Assembly: GCF_003600155.1 (NCBI RefSeq)
Contig: NZ_QWLD01000029.1
Location: 28,406-92,405 of the forward strand
DNA: 64,000 nucleotides
Origin: Nesterenkonia muleiensis
GTDB taxonomy: Bacteria; Actinomycetota; Actinomycetes; Actinomycetales; Micrococcaceae
Direction: 5' to 3'
Under the pieces are notes generated by a model that did no database searches, was not told where the DNA came from, and saw only the letters and a program-made list of their open reading frames with translations. Within the stretch, counting starts at the first letter, position 1. Each line of letters begins with the position of its first letter. Both the position numbers and the translations under genes were made by a program. Shown here piece by piece: positions 45,638-53,907 of this stretch.

Positions 45638-46976
45638 TCAGGTGCGGGTGTGTATTTGGAGGCGTGATTTGATGTCGTTGCCGGGTCGCCGTGGGTCGAT
45701 GGTGATTTTGCTGGCGAGGGCGTTGATGATGGTGCGTTGGCGGCTGATGGACAGTGATGTCATTGTTGCTGGGGCGTCGGGGTAGTGCTGGAGGATCCGG
45801 TGTTGGAGGTGTCGGTGGAGCTCGATGTCGGATGCCTCGATGATCGAGATCAGGCGTAGCCGATGGGTGAGGAAGGTTTCTCGGGTGATGGTTGCGGCAC
45901 CGTATTGCCGTGCCGTCTCGTGTAGTGCTGATGTCGCGGCTGTCAGTGTGGTGAGGATCGAGGCTGGAGGACGCAACGGCGGGCGTTCTGTACGGAGAGG
46001 ATGCAGTGCTGTGAGGTGGGTGATGATTGCTTGGTCGGTTTGGGTCATGTCGGCTGTGACTTGACCGCAGGAGGTGGGGTGTGTTCTGCATCGGTAGATG
46101 CGTTGGCCGCGGTGGGTCACGCCGCTGACCAGACGGTTGTCGCAGGTACTGCAGTAGGCCATGCCACCGAGCAGTGTGGTGGAGGATCGGGCGGGATCAC
46201 GCCGTGGTGCGATCTGCAGAGCGCGGATCAGCGCTGATTCTTCTTCGGTGATGATCGGTTCCCATGTGCCGTGGTGTTCTCCGGCTCGGAGATGTACTCG
46301 GCGGCTGGTGAGGATCGCGGTGATCGTTGTCGCGTTCCATTTCGGACCGTCTGCTGGTGCAGGGATCCCGGTTGCGGTGAGTTCGCGGGCGATCACGGTG
46401 GGCGCGAGACCGGTCAGGTAGTGATCGATGATGCGGCGCAGGATCTTGCTCTGGTCGGGGTGCAGGGATCCGTTTTGGTGGTATCCGTAGTGGGTTCCGC
46501 CGTGGAGGAGCCCGCGGTGGGCTCGTTGTTGGTGGGCGCGGGCGACGCGGGCTCCTTTGTGAGCAGATTCGTAGTTCGCGAATGCGACCAGCTGACGGGC
46601 GAAGAGGCGTCCTTCGTGCCGGTTGAGATCGAAGAGCCCGCCTTGGACTGATTCGACCCGGACTGGACGGGCATCGAGGAGGTCGAGGAGTTCTTCGAGT
46701 TCTCGTGGTTGCCGGTAGAGGCGGTCCATATGCCAGATGATGATGGTCGCTGCCGGTGCGTGTTCTACATGGTCCAGCAGACGCTGGTACTGGGGTCGGG
46801 TCCGGTGGTGGTAGGCCGAGACGGCTTCATCGACGAACTCGATCACCTCGGTGTATCCCAGCTGGGCGGCCAGGGTGGTGCAGTCAGCTCGTTGCTGCTC
46901 AATGGAGGCGTGGTCACTGGTGCGGTTGGCAGAGATCCGAAGATAGATCAGAGCTGTCGTGACTGGGATGGGGCAC
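45638..46976 (-). pseudogene. Large serine recombinase 1, apparent 5' frameshift
   Basis: The longest clean frame starts at GTG 46846 (MIEFVDEAVSAYHH) and gives 402 residues: a late part of the resolvase domain (WHMDRLYRQPRELEELLDL), a recombinase domain and a zinc ribbon (YCSTCDNRL...CRTHPTSC). The bases before it encode TALIYLRISANRTSDHASIE in the same frame, including the catalytic Ser in YLRIS, but without an in-frame start. A GTG at 46974-46976 would start MPIPVTTALIYLRIS if the run of four C (46970-46973, minus sense) were three. So one extra base separates start and body: a real frameshift or a sequencing error. Similar in layout to the next recombinase. Confidence 0.65.
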
Positions 46977-47040
46977 TCCGTGATTTGCAGCGCCCACGCT
47001 CATGCTCCACCCAGGTTGGGGCGCTGAGGTGGGCGCTAGG

Positions 47041-48501
47041 TTATCGGCGGTAGGTGATGCGGATACGGGATGGATCGAAGCTGCGACCCGGTTTTCCTGG
47101 GCTGATTCTGAGGGTGCTGATCAGTGTGGTGATCACAGCACGCCGGTCGGTGGTATCTAGGGCTTGCCACCAGCTCTGCAACGCCACGGGGTCCCCGATG
47201 GGTGCGGCGTGTAAGGCAATGGCCCCGCCAGTCGCGACTAACTGCCGGCTGGTCTCTGCTAGAGCCTCTTCTGCGGCGCCCAGCCCAGCCCGGTACTCGC
47301 TGGTGGCGATGAGGCGTGCTCTGCGGTCCTGATCGAGTTGGTGGATCCGCTCGTTGATCATAGTCACCTGTGCTAGCAGGGCGCTGGGTGATGCGGTGTC
47401 CGAGGAGGCCCGGGGGTGGGCCAGACGGTGCAGCACACGACCGGTGACGTAGTCCTCCAGATGCGTTGCATCAATGCTCAGCCCGCCCCGCTGCGGGCGG
47501 GAAGGATCCCTCTGACAGGTATAGCGCAGCCTCAGGGTGCGGCCAGTGGTTCGGCTGTGCCCGGCGATGGTCAACCCAGCCCCGCATTTACCGCAGCGAG
47601 CGATCCCACCGAGCAGGCTCGGTCGAGCCGGCTGGGTGCGCCGTCGCCCCGGATCGGCGAGGATCTCCCGGATCCGGGCGGTCTCCCCTGGGGTGATGAT
47701 CGGATCCCACTCACCGGGGCCTAGGATCTCCCGCCCGCCAGCTGGGTCGGTGTGGGTATCGGGGGAGTAGGCGCGCTGTCCGGAGATCCGAGCTGAGGCC
47801 AGCACACTGCGCACCGTATACGGGTACCACAGCCCGGAGGTGCCGTTCTTAGTGCCTAAGGGTGGGATCTTCGAGTGATTCAGCCACATGGCGATCGAAC
47901 GTAACGATTCCCCAGCCAGGAACCGGTCAGCCATCTGACGGATCACTGCGGCTTGTTCGGGAATCAGCACCCCTCCGGGCCCGTATCCGTAGCGGGCGGG
48001 CCCATGCCAGCGGCCCTGCTGGGCCAGTCGTCGGTTAGCGCGTTTGACCCGATCAGATTTATGCCCGGATTCATAGGCAGCGATCGCGACCAGCTGCCGG
48101 GCCATCAGCCGGCCCTCAGTGGTGTTCAAATCGAATCCACCACCACGGACAGCCTCGATCCGCACAGGGTACTGCTCCACCAGATCCAGTAGATCTTCAA
48201 GCTCTCGGGGTCGGCGGTAGAGCCGGTCAACATGCCACACCACGATATGGGTCACCCCACGACGTACCGCGTTGATCAGCGCCTGGTACCCGGGCCGGTC
48301 TCTGCCATCGAAGGCGGAGATATCGTTATCCACAAACACCGGGGCATCCTCGACACCCAGGCGGGCAGCAAGAGCTAGACAGTCAGCTTCCTGCCGCTGA
48401 ACCCCGGCCCGCAAACCAGTACGATCCTGCGAAATCCGCAGATAGATCGCAGCCTGAACCACTATCGTCACCCCGCTAGCGTCTTTATCCAGAGTAAACA
48501 T
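47041..48501 (-). CDS. Large serine recombinase 2
   Basis: A protein of 486 residues. Catalytic domain with AAIYLRISQDRTGLRAGVQR (nucleophile Ser in RIS) near residues 16-35, VVWHVDRLYRRPRELEDLLD near 87-106, a recombinase domain, and a zinc ribbon starting GGIARCGKCGAGL near 287-299; a coiled coil follows near 370-420. Length fits phage-type large serine integrases and the Ccr recombinases of SCC cassettes. ATG 48501 (MFTLDKD) or GTG 48471 are both reasonable starts. It lies 64 bases upstream of recombinase 1 on the same strand; the two share the WH.DRLYR.PRELE and CE motifs, so they are paralogues. Confidence 0.85.
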   Translation of the reverse strand: MFTLDKDASGVTIVVQAAIYLRISQDRTGLRAGVQRQEADCLALAARLGVEDAPVFVDNDISAFDGRDRPGYQALINAVRRGVTHIVVWHVDRLYRRPRELEDLLDLVEQYPVRIEAVRGGGFDLNTTEGRLMARQLVAIAAYESGHKSDRVKRANRRLAQQGRWHGPARYGYGPGGVLIPEQAAVIRQMADRFLAGESLRSIAMWLNHSKIPPLGTKNGTSGLWYPYTVRSVLASARISGQRAYSPDTHTDPAGGREILGPGEWDPIITPGETARIREILADPGRRRTQPARPSLLGGIARCGKCGAGLTIAGHSRTTGRTLRLRYTCQRDPSRPQRGGLSIDATHLEDYVTGRVLHRLAHPRASSDTASPSALLAQVTMINERIHQLDQDRRARLIATSEYRAGLGAAEEALAETSRQLVATGGAIALHAAPIGDPVALQSWWQALDTTDRRAVITTLISTLRISPGKPGRSFDPSRIRITYRR

Positions 48502-48539
48502 GTGCTTATACCGCTGTGGTTGTTCGTAGGGTAAAGAAT

Positions 48540-48842
48540 ATGAGTCAACCAGCATCTGCACATGACGACGAAGACCGGTTTACCTCCCGCCCTGCCAGAC
48601 AAGCCATCTCCGAGATTCTCGGCATGAGCATCATGGGGGTCGTCGCGTCCTTGGTGCTGATGACGTTTCCCTTCGATGAAGGCTTTCTCGAACGTGGCCT
48701 GCGACGTGTCCAGCCTTTTGCGTCAATGGATGGGCGTATCGTTTGGACTGCGAGTGCGCGACTGGTCTCTTGGGACCACGGCATGGTTCGGCAGCTCGAA
48801 GGTACGATACACACAGTGCATCGACATGGAGTAAGAGCGTAA
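48540..48842 (+). CDS. Small hypothetical membrane protein
   Basis: A protein of 100 residues with one hydrophobic segment (MSIMGVVASLVLMTF, near 30-44). ATG 48540 follows GGTAAAG and diverges from the recombinase 2 gene. No family recognised. The N-terminal third is polar (ASAHDDEDRFTSRPA). It could be a mobile-element accessory protein; this is a guess. Confidence 0.45.
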   Translation: MSQPASAHDDEDRFTSRPARQAISEILGMSIMGVVASLVLMTFPFDEGFLERGLRRVQPFASMDGRIVWTASARLVSWDHGMVRQLEGTIHTVHRHGVRA

Positions 48843-48904
48843 GGGTAGGGATCCTTACCTGTGACTGACTGTGTTGAAGTACTATCCAAGCCAGAGGCAG
48901 CACG

Positions 48905-49132
48905 ATGGCGAAAAAAGGAACGGTAGAGACCTACTACGAGAACGGCCAATGGAAGAACAAGGTCGGGGGCAACGAACGTGCGAGCAACACGTCAAGTAAC
49001 AAGGCTGAAGCCCAGAGTACCGGTCGAGAAATGTCTCGGAAACGCAAGGCCGAATACGTCATCAAGAAAAAAGACGGCACAATCGGAGAGAAGAACTCCT
49101 ACGGCAACGATCTCCACCCACCTAAGGGATAA
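48905..49132 (+). CDS. DUF2188-family protein
   Basis: A protein of 75 residues. The pattern of GGNERASNTSSNKAEAQSTG followed by YVIKKKDGTIGEKNSYGND and PPKG at the end is that of DUF2188, small basic proteins of unknown function common in mobile DNA and bacterial genomes at large. ATG 48905 follows GCAGCACG with no strong ribosome site. It is not linked to the serine recombinases by overlap. Confidence 0.7.
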   Translation: MAKKGTVETYYENGQWKNKVGGNERASNTSSNKAEAQSTGREMSRKRKAEYVIKKKDGTIGEKNSYGNDLHPPKG

Positions 49133-49181
49133 CCAACCACGAAGAACGTCAGCATCTGCTAACCCCTAGGGGCGCAAAGTA

Positions 49182-49301
49182 ATGGATCAAGCTCAAGTCC
49201 TGCATGCAATGGCTAGGCCTATCGTGAAGCAACTGGCACCCTTAGGGTGGGCTTTGCACACGCGATGGCATTACGAGAAGTGCCGTGAGCTCGCGAAGTA
49301 A
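49182..49301 (+). CDS. Short possible gene, 39 codons
   Basis: ATG 49182 to TAA 49301 encodes MDQAQVLHAMARPIVKQLAP followed by LGWALHTRWHYEKCRELAK. It overlaps the next small frame by 17 bases in a different frame. Either the two are a coupled pair of tiny genes or the halves of one frameshifted gene. Low confidence. Confidence 0.25.
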   Translation: MDQAQVLHAMARPIVKQLAPLGWALHTRWHYEKCRELAK

Positions 49302-49461
49302 GGTCAATCAGGGCGCTCCCCAAGCTGAGATCGATGAGGCCATCACAGAGCAGTGGAACGCACAGAGCGAAGTGTTCTTGTCAAATGTTGCCCTGTCTCT
49401 AGGACGGTTCGGTATGAACATCGACTCTGAAGTTTCAGCGAATAGACCAGCTCAGGGCTAA
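49285..49461 (+). CDS. Short possible gene, 58 codons
   Basis: GTG 49285 to TAA 49461, with AEIDEAITEQWNAQSEVFLS and NVALSLGRFGMNIDSEVSAN as a plausible helical protein. Starting inside the previous frame suggests coupling or a frameshift. No family recognised. Confidence 0.25.
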   Translation: MSSRSKVNQGAPQAEIDEAITEQWNAQSEVFLSNVALSLGRFGMNIDSEVSANRPAQG

Positions 49462-49695
49462 TTTGGTGGAAGAGTCTAGCAATGGAAAGTGCACCATTTC
49501 CGGTGTGATGCTTCTGTACTACTGATTCGATTCACACGACTTTGAGTGGGTCATCGGTGAAGTGAGCTGTGGTGGAGGTGATGCTCACCATTCGGGTCGA
49601 ACAATGTGAAGCGGCACTTGATATTTGAGCTTGGGGAGTTTTCGTGGACCAGGCAGAAGGCTGTGCTCAAGGGCAAGTCCTGTTCGTTGTGAGTG
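49462..49695. other. Non-coding stretch before the OLD gene
   Basis: About 230 bases after the small frames and before the 3' end of the OLD-type gene. I see no gene or strong hairpin; the frames are broken by many stops. It might be decayed mobile-element sequence. Confidence 0.3.
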
Positions 49696-51657
49696 TTAGC
49701 CCTCGATGCTGAGCAGTTCCAGGAAAGTCGCGTGGTGGGCCTTTAGGCACTCACGTGCTTGGTCGGTCATCGGGATAGGGCCATCGTGGCGCAAGAGACG
49801 CCCTGCAACTGCGACCTTGCTCGGTGTTCTGCGGTGCCCGCCGAGAGCGTTTTCGACCGACTTCGCGATAGTTACACCGTTTTCGAGATCAGCCTGCACA
49901 TCTTCCCGGGTGACTTGTTCGACGCGCTGTGAGTCGGTGAGGACGGCATTGACTGTGTGCAAGTAGAAATCGGGTTCGATGAGGTCCTCGGTGGCCAGGC
50001 CCGCAGGGAGCCGCCTAATCCGATCCCTTGGTACATGTGCCCTCTCAAGGGCTGCTTGGTGCTCGTCACCGCCGTCGTCCCCGTCGAGGAGATAGGCGAC
50101 TCTTACGGCTGCATAGTCGGTTCGGTCAAGCTGGTCAGGATGAATGTTCGCGAGGCCAGGCACAACTTGGTAGCCGAGAGTGTGCTGGTTTGTTGCTCTA
50201 CGGATCAAGGTGGGTAGGAGCATCATGTCGGATGCCCCCTCGGTGAATACGGCAGCTCTGAGCGCAGTGAATGCCGCAGCGCCCGCGCCCATTGCAAACA
50301 ATAGTGGGGTTAAGCCGGGCTGATCGTTCTCCCAGAAGCTGTTGCTCAGCACGCTGGTCGCTCGATCGGGGTGGGGCTTGACCACGCGAATTCCTGTACC
50401 CAAATCTAGGGGAAGGCATCCGGGCGAATGAGTGCTGTAAATGGTGCGTGAGGGAAGTTCAAGAAGGAAGTTGATGAGGTCGGCTTGCGCGTTGTAGTGC
50501 AGGTGAGTGTCGGCCTCATCAATCAGCAGAATTGGTGACGGATCACTTGAGTGCTGAGCGAGGAATGAGATGAGTGCTACGAAGATTCGTAGCCCGTCGC
50601 TGCGATCGGTGAACCGGGCAGTGTCTTCTCCGTCATCGATGAAAACGCGAAGCGTGGTGTCGCTTACATCAACTCGGACCTCAAGATTGCGCTGTCCCCA
50701 GTGCGGAGAGATCGCCTCCTTAAGGGCTCTATTGACTTTTCGGACCTGCCCGGATGTACGTTCAGGCACTCCGTCATGGACAAGGGCATAGAACTCACGG
50801 ATGTTCGTATTGCCGAGCTTGAGTAAATTGACTAGCCCTCCGTCAGGTTTCAGCACGTCCTCGGACGGAGTGTGTGTTTGTTTCCCATTCTGCTTGGTAG
50901 AGCGTCGAGACAGGCTATATTCGAATCTTAGTGTTCGGTCCTGCTCAGAGAACAACAAGAACTTAGGAATGCGAGCTGCGATAGCGACACCAGCAACAGC
51001 CGCAGGCTCAGGCTCGCTCATCTGCTGCTGCCAATCTTTAAGCTGTTGAGCAGCGATCATGTCTGCCTCGGGAGTAGGCTGCTCGACCGTTTCGGTGTCT
51101 TTACCATCCTCCGGTGTTTCGGTAATTGGCAGTTCCAGCCACCGAATTAGGGCCTGCACGTCTTTTCCAGCCTGCTCGTTCCACTCGCGCCGTGAGCCGG
51201 CCAGATCAGCTACCTTTTGGAGATCTTCCGTCTCAAGCCGGCCTTCTAGCCGGCCTTGCAGTTCAGGATCCTTTGTCAGCTCTAAAACTGTGTCCGCTGG
51301 AGCAGTCTTTCGAGTCAATGGCGGTTCGAACTTAATCTCAGTGTTGCCATCCCGATACCTCGAGTAGCGAAGCATCTTTGGCTTAACGGTGGTGTCCACC
51401 GCAGATAATGCTTCAGTATCGGAATCCTCGAGGACAAACACCGCAGTGACCGCCGGACCGGAAAGATCAGCTTCGATTGTTCGGTTTACTTTGCGGGTCC
51501 CCAGATTCCCGCCTTCGGTGAGCCAGGACAGTGCTTCTAGCACGGTCGTTTTGCCGGCTTCGTTCGGACCGACTAACGCAATGAGGTCAGCGTCGACGTT
51601 ACATCCTGTATCTAACAGCCTTTTGTAACCCCCAAACTCGATTCTGCTCAGCCGCAT
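49696..51657 (-). CDS. OLD-type ATPase/TOPRIM nuclease
   Basis: A protein of 653 residues. N-terminal ABC-type ATPase: IEFGGYKRLLD then Walker A ALVGPNEAGKTTVLEALSWL near residues 25-44, with Walker B PILLIDEADTHLHYNAQADL near 377-396 and the H-loop YSTHSPG near 408. C-terminal TOPRIM: AVFTEGASDMMLLPTLIRRA near 467-486 (catalytic Glu) and VAYLLDGDDGGDEHQ near 517-531 (acidic pair). This is the layout of OLD nucleases, which include the defence proteins GajA and AriA. No UvrD-like helicase (the Gabija partner) lies beside it. Its upstream neighbour encodes a PLD-like protein on the same strand, 89 bases away. Confidence 0.85.
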   Translation of the reverse strand: MRLSRIEFGGYKRLLDTGCNVDADLIALVGPNEAGKTTVLEALSWLTEGGNLGTRKVNRTIEADLSGPAVTAVFVLEDSDTEALSAVDTTVKPKMLRYSRYRDGNTEIKFEPPLTRKTAPADTVLELTKDPELQGRLEGRLETEDLQKVADLAGSRREWNEQAGKDVQALIRWLELPITETPEDGKDTETVEQPTPEADMIAAQQLKDWQQQMSEPEPAAVAGVAIAARIPKFLLFSEQDRTLRFEYSLSRRSTKQNGKQTHTPSEDVLKPDGGLVNLLKLGNTNIREFYALVHDGVPERTSGQVRKVNRALKEAISPHWGQRNLEVRVDVSDTTLRVFIDDGEDTARFTDRSDGLRIFVALISFLAQHSSDPSPILLIDEADTHLHYNAQADLINFLLELPSRTIYSTHSPGCLPLDLGTGIRVVKPHPDRATSVLSNSFWENDQPGLTPLLFAMGAGAAAFTALRAAVFTEGASDMMLLPTLIRRATNQHTLGYQVVPGLANIHPDQLDRTDYAAVRVAYLLDGDDGGDEHQAALERAHVPRDRIRRLPAGLATEDLIEPDFYLHTVNAVLTDSQRVEQVTREDVQADLENGVTIAKSVENALGGHRRTPSKVAVAGRLLRHDGPIPMTDQARECLKAHHATFLELLSIEG

Positions 51658-51746
51658 GCTCCCGAAGCCTTCCTATGTGATTGTTTGCATTATTGCAGGT
51701 CGAGCCGACATGGACCGTCCCGACCAACGTTGCCGAGTAGCGAAAG

Positions 51747-53186
51747 TTAGAGATCAATTGCTTTAGTGTCTTGCCACCAAGTTTCGAAGCGTTGACTTAA
51801 GTAAAGAGACTCAGCGGCATCGAGCTTGTCGATGCGAAAGATCCGTTTTCCGAAGCCACTTGGTGAAGTTCCAACACTGATGCCACCGTTGGTCCAGAGG
51901 TAGAACCGGTCGTGAAACGGGGGCGTTCCTATGCTCCACTTTTTGGCAGAGACATTTAGAGGAGGGCCTTTGGCGCTTCGTCCCGATAGGACTCTAACGG
52001 GGATTGTTACGGCGCTGAGAAGGTTCCAATCCTCAGGGTGGCTTCCGAAGTAGGGGTCTAAGACTAGAAGTTCATCCCGTGCATTACGTAGCTCTTGTTG
52101 AATACGTGACTCTGATTCGTTCCGGGTAGAGACGATTCTTCCTGTCATAGCGTCCTGGAGGAGTTCCGTGAGCTGTTGCCCTACGTTCCTGGCACGCTCC
52201 AGTCGCGCTGGTAGCTGAACTTCTGGCTTCTCTCCGACGCTCACATTGAGGCGATGATTTGTGCCCATGAGACTGATTTGAGCACTGATCTGCTCTGCGA
52301 TATGAAACATGGAGGTTTGATCAAGTAGTCGGCCATCACTGTGCCAGAGGCGAACGCGGCGATCGACGTTGGAGCCCAGGGTCGGTAAGGATGCTGTGAT
52401 CCATTCGTTCTCAGACACGTCAGGCAATCTGATGTCCCGGAGACGCAGACGTCGAATATCACTGACCTCTCCGTTGATTTGTTCTTCAAGTTCCAACTCG
52501 AGATCGCTGAATGAGACACGGTTTTGGTCAGCCATCACGGATACTTTGAACGTCTCTAGGTTCTTGCCTCCCACTACATCTACCAGCCATGCGTCTCTGC
52601 GTAGCTTCGAAACCAGTAATCCTCGGTCGTGTGTTCGTTCTCCGGTGAGTCCTGGTGTCATGCGCATCCCAGAGATGCTGGCAAGCGCAGACGCATCCCC
52701 GTTAGACATGGCTAAGGGTTCACCGTTGGCTGGAAACCAGAACCCATCGACGGGCCTACCAACGCGCGCGATCACCGAAGAGCGAGGCGTATCAGCCTTG
52801 GGGCAAAGGAGCATGGGCGTATCCGCACGCGAGTAGGTTGGGTGCAACGCTGGTAATGAGCCAAGGTCAGGCGAATGCCCCAACAAGGTGTCATTAAGCC
52901 AGCTATGGGCATCTGCCTGAGTCAGGGTTACTCGTACCGCTAGCCAAGGAGACCGCGCTGCCAGACCTTTGGCCGCCTGGTGCGTAGGGTGAATGCCTTG
53001 TAGCGGCCATTCAGCATCAGCAACGTCGCTGGGCGCAAAGATAATCGACGCCCACACCAACTCATGATCGTCTTCGGTGGTGCGCAAGATTCCGGACAGC
53101 ACTCCGACGTCTTTGGGCTCGATTCCAAGCCACTCTGTAAGCTCAAACGTGTTACTCAAACTTTGACCCTCAAGGTCTGGATGCAT
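51747..53186 (-). CDS. Uncharacterised protein with PLD-like C-terminus
   Basis: A protein of 479 residues. Nothing is recognised in the first 300 residues, which look mixed alpha/beta (LWHSDGRLLDQTSMFHIAEQ near 278). The C-terminal 130 residues have ELLVLDPYFGSHPEDWNLLS near 372, VRVLSGRSA and PPFHDRFYLWTNGGISVGTS near 421-440, ending in a helix. HDRF with the following Gly/Ser-rich strand recalls one half of the HKD site in phospholipase D folds, with Lys replaced by Asp-Arg. That is tentative; from memory it also resembles proteins named VPA1262-like in defence loci. It lies on the same strand as the OLD gene and 720 bases after the RT gene. Confidence 0.55.
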   Translation of the reverse strand: MHPDLEGQSLSNTFELTEWLGIEPKDVGVLSGILRTTEDDHELVWASIIFAPSDVADAEWPLQGIHPTHQAAKGLAARSPWLAVRVTLTQADAHSWLNDTLLGHSPDLGSLPALHPTYSRADTPMLLCPKADTPRSSVIARVGRPVDGFWFPANGEPLAMSNGDASALASISGMRMTPGLTGERTHDRGLLVSKLRRDAWLVDVVGGKNLETFKVSVMADQNRVSFSDLELELEEQINGEVSDIRRLRLRDIRLPDVSENEWITASLPTLGSNVDRRVRLWHSDGRLLDQTSMFHIAEQISAQISLMGTNHRLNVSVGEKPEVQLPARLERARNVGQQLTELLQDAMTGRIVSTRNESESRIQQELRNARDELLVLDPYFGSHPEDWNLLSAVTIPVRVLSGRSAKGPPLNVSAKKWSIGTPPFHDRFYLWTNGGISVGTSPSGFGKRIFRIDKLDAAESLYLSQRFETWWQDTKAIDL

Positions 53187-53907
53187 GTCGCGCAGCGGAA
53201 GTTTCCATGTACTAATTATTGACTAAGCGCAATTCCGCGTGAGTCTAGGAGACGTGTTTGAACCGACGGCGTGTTCCATGATGGCTGAGTTGAGTTATAC
53301 GCCTTGGAAGCGGCACAGAGAGACAATCCGCGGGGACAAGGAGTAGCAAAGCGCTGCATCCACACCTAGGTCAGGTGGGTGTTTCCCAAGTGAGGCCTCG
53401 TGTACTTCACTGCCGGCGGGTGTTCATGCCGATGACTTCGGGGCGGGCAATTCATTCATGTCGGCCAGAGGCGGGAGCTGTTCTCGGCCACGCAGGCAGT
53501 GCGGACGCGCTACCGCTTCCGCCCCACGGGCGAAGGCGTCGATCACAGTGCGGGAAACAAGCTCATCGGTGCGCGATAGGTGGAGTTGGACGCAGGGTTG
53601 ACGTTATCTCGACAGCGTATGGGAGGCTGTGGAACGCGACGCCAGCAAGGTCTTCACTGACGGTTTTTGGGTGCTGTCCAACATGTGTTTTGTGGCCGAG
53701 GTTCGGATCGCGACACAAAAGCGAGATCAGTCACGGTAGTGGTTTGTGGGTTCCTTCGCGCCGAATCTGGTGGCGGTAGGTCGTCGAACACGGTCTGCCC
53801 TGCGATTAAGCGTGCTGCAGCGTCAGCTCCAGAGCTCGCGGTCATTTACTGGGCCACTTCGGTACTCTGCGTAGTTATCCCTTGGCTACACGGGTGCGAG
53901 ACACGTC
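53187..53907. other. Non-coding gap of 720 bases between the RT and PLD-like genes
   Basis: No convincing gene on either strand. A short minus-strand frame near 53410-53580 (LSRTDELVSRTVIDAFARGA, 51 codons) could be the tail of a lost gene. Either decayed mobile DNA or a non-coding RNA could lie here; I see no strong hairpin. Confidence 0.4.

Noticed and set aside
49696..51657. Gabija (GajAB) assignment for the OLD gene
   Set aside because: Gabija needs a UvrD-like helicase GajB beside GajA; the neighbours here are a PLD-like protein and small genes.
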